From assembly GCF_000467185.1 (NCBI RefSeq), contig NZ_BATM01000021.1, positions 92,103 through 156,102 of the forward strand: a stretch of DNA of 64,000 bases, written 5' to 3'. The stretch's first letter is position 1. Every line of letters starts with the position of its first letter. Below, one piece after another: positions 56,839 through 64,000 of this stretch. Source of the stretch: Vibrio ezurae NBRC 102218. Lineage in GTDB: Bacteria; Pseudomonadota; Gammaproteobacteria; Enterobacterales; Vibrionaceae. Both the position numbers and the translations under genes were made by a program. The notes below the pieces were generated by a model. It made no database searches. It was not told the origin of the DNA and worked only from the letters and a program-made list of their open reading frames with translations.

Positions 56839-57531
56839 ATGCGTCACCCCATGTATACTGAACATGCCAATGCGTATGCCAAAGCAGTGCAAGATAACAT
56901 TTATAATGCGCATTTAGAGCGCCCTTCTTTACTCTCGTTACTGAATATTACTCCAGGAGAGCGAGTGTTGGATTTAGGCTGTGGTTCGGGTGAACACGCT
57001 AAAGCCATTCAAGGGATGGGAGGCATAGTTACCTGTATTGATCAATCCAAGGAAATGATCTCGATTGCTAGAGAAAATGCGCAGCCTTTTAAAGCATACG
57101 TTCAAGACGTTGCGATAGGTTTACCCGCTGAATCTAGCGCCCAATATGATTGGGTGATTGCGCCACTGATGATTCACTATATTAAAGATTTTAGGCTACT
57201 TTTCAATGAAATTAGGCGCGTATTAAACACAAATGGTCATTTTGTCTTTTCCACGCATCACCCGATTAATGACTTCTCTGTGTCACCGTCAGGTAACTAT
57301 TTTGCGACTGAACAAATTGTCGAAACCTGGGATACGGTAGGTGAACCTGTCACTGTTCGCTTTTATAGACGAAGCCTACAAGCACTGTTTTCGGCGGTAC
57401 ATGAGGCAGGGTTTACCGTATCGGTTTTTTCAGAAGGTCGTGTTTCATCAAAAGTCTCAGAATTAGATAGAGAGACATATTTGAATTTAACCACCAAACC
57501 CAGCTTTATCTATATGCACTGCATTTTATAA
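56839..57531 (+). CDS. Class I SAM-dependent methyltransferase
   Basis: A 230-residue methyltransferase. Motif I is VLDLGCGSGEHAKAI (about residue 44), the acidic motif II is CIDQSKEMISIA, and motif post-II is YDWVIAPLMIHYI followed by NEIRRVLNTNGHFVFSTHHP. The substrate is unknown. It starts 3 bp after the Lon-like gene stop, so translation is likely coupled and the two may share a promoter. Confidence 0.87.
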   Translation: MRHPMYTEHANAYAKAVQDNIYNAHLERPSLLSLLNITPGERVLDLGCGSGEHAKAIQGMGGIVTCIDQSKEMISIARENAQPFKAYVQDVAIGLPAESSAQYDWVIAPLMIHYIKDFRLLFNEIRRVLNTNGHFVFSTHHPINDFSVSPSGNYFATEQIVETWDTVGEPVTVRFYRRSLQALFSAVHEAGFTVSVFSEGRVSSKVSELDRETYLNLTTKPSFIYMHCIL

Positions 57532-57688
57532 AAAATTGTATTATTGCGATAAAATTGTGCATAATTAACAGTCGAACTTTGATTTTTATGATTAATTTGC
57601 TGTGAGAGAACATTCACATGTTGAGTTAAAATGTGATTTAGTTCAAAATCGGACCCTTATAGCTACCTTAAGCTTCACTGGAGCGTGC

Positions 57689-58375
57689 ATGAAAGTTGTT
57701 GATATTCTTAAACACAAACGAGGATCTCTTTCGAGACATCATATGGAGTTTATGGATAAGATGTCCCCCTCACTTCGAGAATATTGGAGTGAATTAGTGA
57801 GCCGTGCCCACGCACAGCACATTTTTCGTGCATGGGGAAAAGATTTTCAAAAACCTGCAGTTAATGAAGAAGTTATAAGCCCTGTTCAAGATATCATCAA
57901 CATGAAGCCTGATGCGGAAGCTTTGTATTTAGAGCTTTCACAAAAGATTGGTGAAGAGTTGCATGTGGGGGATTGGTTTAGTATTGATCAAGAACGTGTG
58001 GATGCATTTGGTCGTGTGACTGAAGATATGCAATGGATTCATACTAACCCAGAAAAAGCAGAACAAGAGTCACCTTTTAAATCGACCATCGCTCATGGTT
58101 TTTTAACTCTGGCACTGCTTCCTCGTTTGTCTGATGCTGTCGACCCTGAAAAACCGCTGTTTCCTACGGCAAAAGTGACAGTGAACATGGGAATGAACAG
58201 TGTTCGTTTTCCGTATCCTGTTCGAGTAGGGAGTAATATCCGAGCTCACAGCCGTTTACTCAAAGTGACACCCATTCAAAAAGGCTTAGAGATCACTCGA
58301 GAGCTGAAAGTTGAAATTGAAGGTGTTCGTCGCCCTGCGTGTGTTGCGGAATCGGTGATTCGTTTATACTTTTAA
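57689..58375 (+). CDS. MaoC-like (R)-specific enoyl-CoA hydratase
   Basis: A 228-residue hot-dog-fold protein with an N-terminal extension of about 90 residues before the MaoC domain (HVGDWFSIDQERVDAFGRVT). The catalytic Asp and His are in TEDMQWIHTNPEKA, followed by STIAHGFLTLALLPRLSD, the family signature. It hydrates trans-2-enoyl-CoA or a related thioester. The ATG at 57689 is preferred because GGAG lies at normal spacing; the GTG start 29 codons upstream adds residues that do not fit. It stands alone before a terminator. Confidence 0.85.
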   Translation: MKVVDILKHKRGSLSRHHMEFMDKMSPSLREYWSELVSRAHAQHIFRAWGKDFQKPAVNEEVISPVQDIINMKPDAEALYLELSQKIGEELHVGDWFSIDQERVDAFGRVTEDMQWIHTNPEKAEQESPFKSTIAHGFLTLALLPRLSDAVDPEKPLFPTAKVTVNMGMNSVRFPYPVRVGSNIRAHSRLLKVTPIQKGLEITRELKVEIEGVRRPACVAESVIRLYF

Positions 58376-58414
58376 TGCTTAAAGTCATCACCTGAGTGAT
58401 TAGAACTATTTGTT

Positions 58415-58447
58415 AAAAATGGCCAAAGCTTAGCTTTGGCCATTTTT
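58415..58447. terminator. Bidirectional terminator
   Basis: A 15-16-bp perfect stem AAAAATGGCCAAAGC / GCTTTGGCCATTTTT with a 3-nt loop, A-rich before and T-rich after, between the convergent MaoC and PstS-like genes. Confidence 0.9.
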
Positions 58448-58456
58448 ATATAGAGG

Positions 58457-59284
58457 CTATTTAGTGCTACTCAAGTGCGCGGTATAACCTTGATTTTCGA
58501 TTATCATGCTTGCTTCTTTCGAGGTTACGTACTTAGCAAATTCTAACGCGGTCTTATCCTCTAGATCTTTATGATGGAAAATCAAAAAAGGACGAGCCAG
58601 TTCGTAACTCTTATTCAGTAAATTAACTGAATTTGGTACAACGCCATCGAAGTTCAGTGGTTTAACCGATGCATCAATAGATCCCATGCTAATAAAGCCA
58701 ATAGCTTGTTGGTTATAGCTGATCAGGGTTTTCATCATACTGTTGGTGCTGACCACCAAACTGGTTGGGCTGATGGTAGATACGCGGCGATCGTTAAGAA
58801 CGCGTGTTAGGCCAACTTGATCTTCAAAGGCGTATCGAGATCCAGAAGAGGTTTCTCTGGTTACCACTGCGATAGTGCGATCAGCGCCACCCACGTCTTT
58901 CCAGTTGGTGATTTTCCCCGTATAGATTTTATAGAGCTGCTCTCGCGTAATGTTTGAGATGTTGTTTTGCTGGTTGACTACAACTGCAAGCCCATCATAG
59001 GCAAAAGGTAACACCACTAAATTATCTTGATACTCTCTTTCTGTGAGCAGTCGCGAACTCATGCCGATCTCGGCCACATTGTTTTTGACCAAAGAAATCC
59101 CCGCAGTTGATCCAACACCTTGCACTGCAATATAGGTATCTTGATGGGTGCGATTAAAATTTTCTGCCAAAATATCCATGACGCGTGCTACTGAGGTCGA
59201 ACCGCTGACATTGATTTGAGCTGCTTGTACGTTCCCTATACTTACTATCAGGCAAGCTAGTGCCGTGATAACCACTCTAAACAT
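58457..59284 (-). CDS. PstS-like phosphate-binding periplasmic protein
   Basis: A 275-residue exported protein of the PBP-like phosphate-binding family. The signal peptide ends near IGNVQAAQ. Phosphate-contact motifs are INVSGSTSVARVM, GVGSTAGISLVKN and VTRETSSGSRYAFE, with INNWKDVGG-like ITNWKDVGGADRT. I chose the ATG at 59284 because AAGGAT lies five bases upstream. No pstCAB genes are near, so it is an orphan PstS, a common Vibrio arrangement. It may serve phosphate capture or sensing. Confidence 0.85.
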   Translation of the reverse strand: MFRVVITALACLIVSIGNVQAAQINVSGSTSVARVMDILAENFNRTHQDTYIAVQGVGSTAGISLVKNNVAEIGMSSRLLTEREYQDNLVVLPFAYDGLAVVVNQQNNISNITREQLYKIYTGKITNWKDVGGADRTIAVVTRETSSGSRYAFEDQVGLTRVLNDRRVSTISPTSLVVSTNSMMKTLISYNQQAIGFISMGSIDASVKPLNFDGVVPNSVNLLNKSYELARPFLIFHHKDLEDKTALEFAKYVTSKEASMIIENQGYTAHLSSTK

Positions 59285-59435
59285 AATCATCCTTTTTCTT
59301 CTAACTATAATGATAGACACCATACAAAGTAAGATGCCTGTGTTACAAGGTTGTGACACATAAGATAAATCTATCACATTTTTACTTGTATGATTGAGGT
59401 TTGCTACTACGCAATGCCATAAGTATGAGGTCACC

Positions 59436-59789
59436 ATGAAGCTATCAGAGATAGAGCGACATCAAATCATTAAGTTGGCGACAGAGGCGTGTTGTTCGCG
59501 CAATCACAATGTGAGTGTCGATTTGGGTAAAGCAGAATTTGAATTGTCTGATACTGGGGTTGAGTTTTATCGTACGTGTTTTAAGTTGGATTCCAAGCAG
59601 GCTGATCATCGTTGTTTAGTGGCTAAAATCCTAGTTCGTCAGAACGCATGGACATTGCTGGTTGCCCACCGAGATCAATACGATATGTTTGAGGGATGGC
59701 ATACCCATCCCTCAATAGATTCTCTTGGCACGCAGCTCCACCAACTGATAAAAGAGGTGGAGAGCGACCCTCAAGGGCTCATTTGGTAA
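59436..59789 (+). CDS. DUF3024-like protein, 117 aa
   Basis: A small soluble protein. The stretch CLVAKILVRQNAWTLLVAHR and the Tyr/Trp-rich YDMFEGWHTHPS resemble DUF3024, a family seen mostly in Vibrio-related bacteria with no known function. I place the start at 59436 with GAGGT just upstream; the frame extends 14 codons further but lacks a ribosome binding site. It is divergent from the PstS-like gene and nearly touches the 3' end of glgC. Confidence 0.65.
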   Translation: MKLSEIERHQIIKLATEACCSRNHNVSVDLGKAEFELSDTGVEFYRTCFKLDSKQADHRCLVAKILVRQNAWTLLVAHRDQYDMFEGWHTHPSIDSLGTQLHQLIKEVESDPQGLIW

Positions 59790-59792
59790 AAA

Positions 59793-61010
59793 TCACTCAA
59801 AGTGATAGCCTTCTGGTACCACGACAATCCCTTGATCTGAAATGGTAAATCGTTCCCGATCTTGTTGTAGGTCATAGCCTATCTTAGTGCCATTAGGAAC
59901 GCTGACGTGTTTGTCGATAATGCAGTTTCTTAGCTCGCAGTGCTCGCCAATTTTTACATCGTCGAACAAGATACTGTTCATGATGGTGGCACCATCACTG
60001 ATTTTTACATTGGAAGACAAAATAGAACGCTGCACTGAACCGCCACTGATCACCACACCGTTGGCAACAATTGAGTTGATTGAAATACCTTGGTTACCCG
60101 TGATCGAAGGAACGGTTCGTGAAGGCGGACGTTGCTGCTCGTAAGAGCGAATCCCCCAATCATCTTGATAGAGGTCAATAGGGGGAACGGGATCGAGCAG
60201 ATCCATATTCGCTTGATAAAATGAATCAACCGTCCCCACATCTCGCCAATAGACATCTTGTGATACTCGGCCTTCTTCTGAGCCAAATCGATACGCATAG
60301 ACACTTTGACTATCAATCAGTTTAGGAATGATATCGTGACCAAAATCATGACTGGAGGTGTCTATCGCGGCATCTTCTTCTAATGCATCAATTAACGCTT
60401 CCATAGAGAAAATATAAATGCCCATAGAGACCAAACTTTTGTTTGGGTTGTCTGAAAGCGTCGGTGGCTCGGATGGTTTTTCTAAAAAGGAGACAATACG
60501 ACCGTCTGCAGCGCTGCCTACCACACCAAACGCACTGGCTTCTTGAGCGGGGACTTCCATACAAGCGATGGTCAATGCCGCATTGGTTTTTTTGTGCTGC
60601 TTGAGCATGGGTTGATAATCCATGCGGTAAATGTGATCCCCTGATAGCACGACAACGTGTTTGGCCTCACTGCGTGATAGTAGCCACAGGTTTTGATAGA
60701 TCGCATCTGCGGTACCTTCATACCACGCATCGCCTTTTCTCATTTGCGGTGGAACCGCAGTAATGTATTCACCCAGTTCAGGGTTGAAGATAGACCAACC
60801 ATCGCGCAAATGTTTTTGTAATGAGTGTGATTTGTACTGAGTCAATACCAGCAATCGTCTTAGTCCAGAATGAAGGCAGTTGCTGAGGGTGAAATCGATA
60901 ATGCGGTATTTCCCGCCAAAGGGCACAGCAGGTTTTGCTCGGTCTTGAGTTAACGGTGCAAGTCGAGAACCCATGCCTCCGGCTAAAATGACGGTTAATG
61001 TATCTTGCAT
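59793..61010 (-). CDS. glgC: Glucose-1-phosphate adenylyltransferase
   Basis: A 405-residue ADP-glucose pyrophosphorylase, the first committed step of glycogen synthesis. The N-terminal VILAGGMGSRLAPLTQDRAK and PAVPFGGKYRIIDFTLSN hold the allosteric and nucleotide sites; YEGTADAIYQNLW and VLSGDHIYRMDY hold the catalytic Asp. A C-terminal left-handed beta-helix (SSNVKISDGATIMNSILFDD) follows. Length fits bacterial GlgC. It stands alone here; glycogen synthase genes are not in the window. Confidence 0.95.
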   Translation of the reverse strand: MQDTLTVILAGGMGSRLAPLTQDRAKPAVPFGGKYRIIDFTLSNCLHSGLRRLLVLTQYKSHSLQKHLRDGWSIFNPELGEYITAVPPQMRKGDAWYEGTADAIYQNLWLLSRSEAKHVVVLSGDHIYRMDYQPMLKQHKKTNAALTIACMEVPAQEASAFGVVGSAADGRIVSFLEKPSEPPTLSDNPNKSLVSMGIYIFSMEALIDALEEDAAIDTSSHDFGHDIIPKLIDSQSVYAYRFGSEEGRVSQDVYWRDVGTVDSFYQANMDLLDPVPPIDLYQDDWGIRSYEQQRPPSRTVPSITGNQGISINSIVANGVVISGGSVQRSILSSNVKISDGATIMNSILFDDVKIGEHCELRNCIIDKHVSVPNGTKIGYDLQQDRERFTISDQGIVVVPEGYHFE

Positions 61011-61306
61011 GGCGACACTTCCTTGTTATTTTTGGGTACTGTATTAATTAAGCAAAAACCATTCCAACATCTAATCCATTGATTGAAAGGGGGTTTACCT
61101 GTCGATGATTCTGCTTTGCACCAGAATGAAACTCCATTTAGTGCACTTGTACTATATTAGTGCAACATGTTGAGTGCATGGGATTCAATGAATGATAATT
61201 TGACAACTTACGTCACTTTTTAATGCAATAATTGAGCTTAGCAGACAGGCGATCGCTATGATGATGTGTATGATTTCTTTGAATCGAATAAAGTAGGATA
61301 TTCACT

Positions 61307-62821
61307 ATGGCCACAGGCTCTTACATTGTCGCCCTAGATCAAGGCACCACCAGCTCAAGAGCAGTCGTATTTGATTCTCAAGCAAATATTGTCGCTCAGT
61401 CACAACGAGAATTTACTCAATATTATCCACAAGCGGGTTGGGTGGAACACGATCCGATGGAGATTTATTCATCGCAACGTTCAACACTTATTGATGTAAT
61501 GGATAAGCTCTCTATTGCCTGCGAAGAGATCGCTGGCATAGGTATTACTAATCAGCGTGAAACCACCATTGTATGGAACAAAGAAACGGGCAAACCCGTT
61601 TATAATGCGATTGTTTGGCAATGCAGACGCACCAGTCAGATGTGCCAATGGCTAAAAGATCAAGGCTGGGAGGAATACATCAAAGAGGCGACCGGTTTAG
61701 TCTTAGACCCGTATTTCTCTGCCAGTAAAATCAAATGGATCTTGGACAATGTATCCGGCGCAAGACAACTGGCAGACAACGATAAATTACTGTTTGGGAC
61801 TGTGGACACTTGGCTATTGTGGAAGCTTACTCATGGTAAGGTGCACGCGACGGATTATACCAATGCGTCACGCACTATGATGTTTAATATCAATACGATG
61901 CAGTGGGATGAGAAGATACTTGAACGATTGAATATTCCCAAATCTATGCTGCCGGAAGTCAAGCCTTCATCCAGCTTATTTGGCGAAACCTGCATCGGCG
62001 AAAACAATGAAATACGCATTCCAGTCGCCGGTATTGCTGGAGATCAACAAGCCTCTCTATTCGGTCATCGATGCGTGAGTCCGGGTCAGGTGAAAAATAC
62101 CTATGGTACGGGTTGTTTCTTGTTAATGAATACAGGCAAACAAAAAGTAGACTCACAACATGGCCTATTGAGCACATTGGCCTGCGATGAAAACGGAAAG
62201 CCGTGCTACGCCCTAGAAGGCGCCGTGTTTATGGCAGGTGCCTCGATTCAATGGCTAAGAGATGAGTTAAGGCTACTTAACGAGTCTAAAGATTCTGAAT
62301 ATTATGCCAACAAAGTGGACTCTTCAGACGGCGTGTATGTCGTCCCTGCATTTACCGGACTCGGTGCACCTTATTGGGACCCATATGCCCGTGGCACTAT
62401 GGTGGGGCTTACTCGTGGGACAAGCGCTGAACACATCGTACGCGCTACACTAGAAAGTATTGCTTATCAGACTCTTGACGTGATTCAGGCGATGCAAGCA
62501 GACTCGCACATTGCATTGAGTCGATTACGAGTCGATGGGGGAGCGGCGCAAAATAATTTCTTAATGCAGTTTCAATCTGACTTACTAAATTGCGAAGTAC
62601 AACGTCCCCAATTGACTGAAGTGACGGCTTTAGGGGCGGCGTTCTTAGCGGGCTTAAGTGTAGGTTACTGGAAAGATTTGTCAGAATTAGCCGGACGCTC
62701 AGAAATAGAAACCTGTTATATTCCTTCGGATGACAATGATAAACGAACTCAGCGATATGCGGGTTGGAAACGTGCGATAAAGTGCGCACAAATGTGGAGC
62801 TCATTGCAGGACGAAGAATAG
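61307..62821 (+). CDS. glpK: Glycerol kinase
   Basis: A 504-residue FGGY-family kinase making glycerol 3-phosphate. The start has [20 protein letters not shown]; the family motifs [20 protein letters not shown] and [20 protein letters not shown] and the ATP-site [20 protein letters not shown] are intact. AGTAGGATATTCACT gives a weak ribosome binding site. No glpF or other glp gene is adjacent. It is divergent from glgC; the 296-bp gap holds an 8-bp direct repeat TTAGTGCA 19 bp apart near 61139 and 61158, of unknown role. Confidence 0.96.
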   Translation: MATGSYIVALDQGTTSSRAVVFDSQANIVAQSQREFTQYYPQAGWVEHDPMEIYSSQRSTLIDVMDKLSIACEEIAGIGITNQRETTIVWNKETGKPVYNAIVWQCRRTSQMCQWLKDQGWEEYIKEATGLVLDPYFSASKIKWILDNVSGARQLADNDKLLFGTVDTWLLWKLTHGKVHATDYTNASRTMMFNINTMQWDEKILERLNIPKSMLPEVKPSSSLFGETCIGENNEIRIPVAGIAGDQQASLFGHRCVSPGQVKNTYGTGCFLLMNTGKQKVDSQHGLLSTLACDENGKPCYALEGAVFMAGASIQWLRDELRLLNESKDSEYYANKVDSSDGVYVVPAFTGLGAPYWDPYARGTMVGLTRGTSAEHIVRATLESIAYQTLDVIQAMQADSHIALSRLRVDGGAAQNNFLMQFQSDLLNCEVQRPQLTEVTALGAAFLAGLSVGYWKDLSELAGRSEIETCYIPSDDNDKRTQRYAGWKRAIKCAQMWSSLQDEE

Positions 62822-62858
62822 TCTAGCTTGCTTAAGTAAAGAAGAGCTTGAAATGAAG

Positions 62859-62885
62859 AAAGGGTTGCCCAATGAGCAACCCTTT
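62859..62885. terminator. Bidirectional terminator between glpK and pyrC
   Basis: Stem AAAGGGTTGC / GCAACCCTTT with a 7-nt loop, lying between convergent genes and followed by T-rich sequence. Confidence 0.8.
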
Positions 62886-62916
62886 GTGTAAGTATTTTTT
62901 ACCTTGAGAGGTGGAA

Positions 62917-63948
62917 TTAAGCTTCCACTTTCCAAGAGATGGTTTCACCGCCTTTAATTGGCACGACGATGTCGCTACCAAATGGCATAGTTTCGGCTAC
63001 TGCCCACTCTTCTTTCACTAAAGTTACGGTATCGCTGTTGCGTGGCAGGTTGTAGAAATCTGGGCCGTTATGGCTAGCAAAAGCTTCTAGGTGCTCTAGT
63101 TTTCCTTCGGCTTCAAATACTTCTGCGTAAAGCTCTAGTGATGCGTGCGCTGTGTAAGAGCCCGCACAACCACAAGCGGTTTCTTTGCGACCTTTAGCGT
63201 GCGGCGCAGAGTCCGTACCAAGGAAGAATTTCTTGCTACCGCTGGTTGCTGCAGCGACTAACGCTTTTTGATGGCTGTTGCGCTTTAGAATTGGTAAGCA
63301 GTAAAAGTGTGGACGAATGCCACCCACTAACATGTGGTTACGGTTGTACATTAAGTGGTGCGCCGTAATGGTTGCGGCAACGTTATCATTGGCGTTTTGC
63401 ACAAACTTAACCGCGTCAGCCGTAGTGATGTGTTCAACAACGATTTTTAGATTTGGGAAATCGCTCACGATAGGCGCTAATACTGTGTCTAAGAACTGTT
63501 TTTCACGATCAAAAATATCAACATCGTGCGTAGTCACTTCACCGTGAATCAGCAGTAGGATGCCTTGTTTTTCCATCTCTTCTAACACAGGGTAGATTTT
63601 TTTAGCGTCTGTTACGCCAGAGTCAGAGTTGGTTGTTGCACCTGCTGGGTATAGTTTACATGCAACAACTTGACCTGATTCTTTTGCTTGTTGGATATCT
63701 TCTTTACTTGTGTTATCAGTTAGATAAAGAGACATTAACGGTTTGAAAGTATCACTATGATTGTGCGCATTGATGCGTTCAAGGTAGGCGATAGCTTGTT
63801 CGGTGTTGGTCGTTGGCGGAACGGTATTGGGCATAACTAAAGCGCGACCATTGTAGCGACTAATGTCTTTTACTGTATCTTTTAGTACATCACCATCACG
63901 AAGGTGTACATGCCAATCATCTGGGCGTGTAATGGTTAAGTTGGTCAT
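62917..63948 (-). CDS. pyrC: Dihydroorotase
   Basis: A 343-residue zinc amidohydrolase that closes carbamoyl-aspartate to dihydroorotate in pyrimidine synthesis. Metal and active-site motifs are [15 protein letters not shown] (His pair), [14 protein letters not shown] with the carbamylated Lys, [26 protein letters not shown] and [10 protein letters not shown] with the catalytic Asp. Length matches E. coli PyrC. Only about 50 bp of its upstream region is in the window. Confidence 0.96.
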   Translation of the reverse strand: MTNLTITRPDDWHVHLRDGDVLKDTVKDISRYNGRALVMPNTVPPTTNTEQAIAYLERINAHNHSDTFKPLMSLYLTDNTSKEDIQQAKESGQVVACKLYPAGATTNSDSGVTDAKKIYPVLEEMEKQGILLLIHGEVTTHDVDIFDREKQFLDTVLAPIVSDFPNLKIVVEHITTADAVKFVQNANDNVAATITAHHLMYNRNHMLVGGIRPHFYCLPILKRNSHQKALVAAATSGSKKFFLGTDSAPHAKGRKETACGCAGSYTAHASLELYAEVFEAEGKLEHLEAFASHNGPDFYNLPRNSDTVTLVKEEWAVAETMPFGSDIVVPIKGGETISWKVEA

Positions 63949-64000
63949 AGTTGTGCTCCCGCCAAAAAAGTCTAAAGGTGTAATACCAATCGTACTAAAT

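Noticed and set aside
61138..61166. TTAGTGCA direct repeats upstream of glpK as an NtrC or GlpR site
   Set aside because: The spacing and halves do not fit the NtrC consensus, and GlpR operators look different.

Overview
The window looks like a piece of a Vibrionaceae chromosome. The fru operon with divergent cra, and pdxY, glgC, glpK and pyrC, are all closest to Vibrio forms as I know them. The giant adhesin ends in a secretion domain of the V. cholerae VCA0849 type. From memory, V. cholerae carries fru/cra, glpK and pyrC on chromosome 2, so a second-chromosome origin is plausible, but this is inference. I see no tRNA, rRNA, CRISPR array or intact transposase gene.

Region 1 (1-10.2 kb): an SDR oxidoreductase, a tricorn-type peptidase, and a divergent cluster of an alkaline-phosphatase-superfamily hydrolase, a lipoprotein with an FGE-like fold, an anSME-type radical SAM maturase and an exported HEAT/TPR protein. 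The maturase has no visible sulfatase to act on. Region 2 (10.2-13.9 kb): a decayed accessory stretch with a partial copy of a mobile repeat, a dead Phd/YefM antitoxin, a 44-residue membrane protein, DUF805-type membrane proteins, and remnants of an SDR/LysR pair. Region 3 (13.9-19.2 kb): the fructose PTS operon fruBKA and divergent cra, with Cra-like boxes and a CRP-like site between them.

Region 4 (19.2-34.5 kb): two LysR regulators, a HEAT-repeat lipoprotein, pdxY, and an SDR-SDR-AraC operon, interspersed with broken genes: porin, sugar O-acetyltransferase, epimerase, a PIN/NYN-like gene and a di-haem peroxidase. A second, full-length copy of the mobile repeat lies at 27891-28065, and close to it is a 40-residue paralogue of the small membrane protein of region 2. 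Region 5 (34.5-54.3 kb): one gene of 19,749 bp for a 6,582-residue RTX adhesin with a LapA-like N-terminal retention module and about 25 tandem repeats of about 139 residues. Its type I secretion system and any LapD/LapG control proteins are not in this window. Region 6 (54.3-64 kb): a Lon-like protease with a methyltransferase, a MaoC hydratase, a PstS-like protein, a DUF3024-like protein, glgC, glpK and pyrC.

The most novel items are the pair of unannotated small membrane proteins (11164-11298 and 28174-28296, 24 of 40 residues identical), the two copies of a hairpin-bearing repeat, the maturase cluster without a sulfatase, and the number of genes killed by one or two small mutations.
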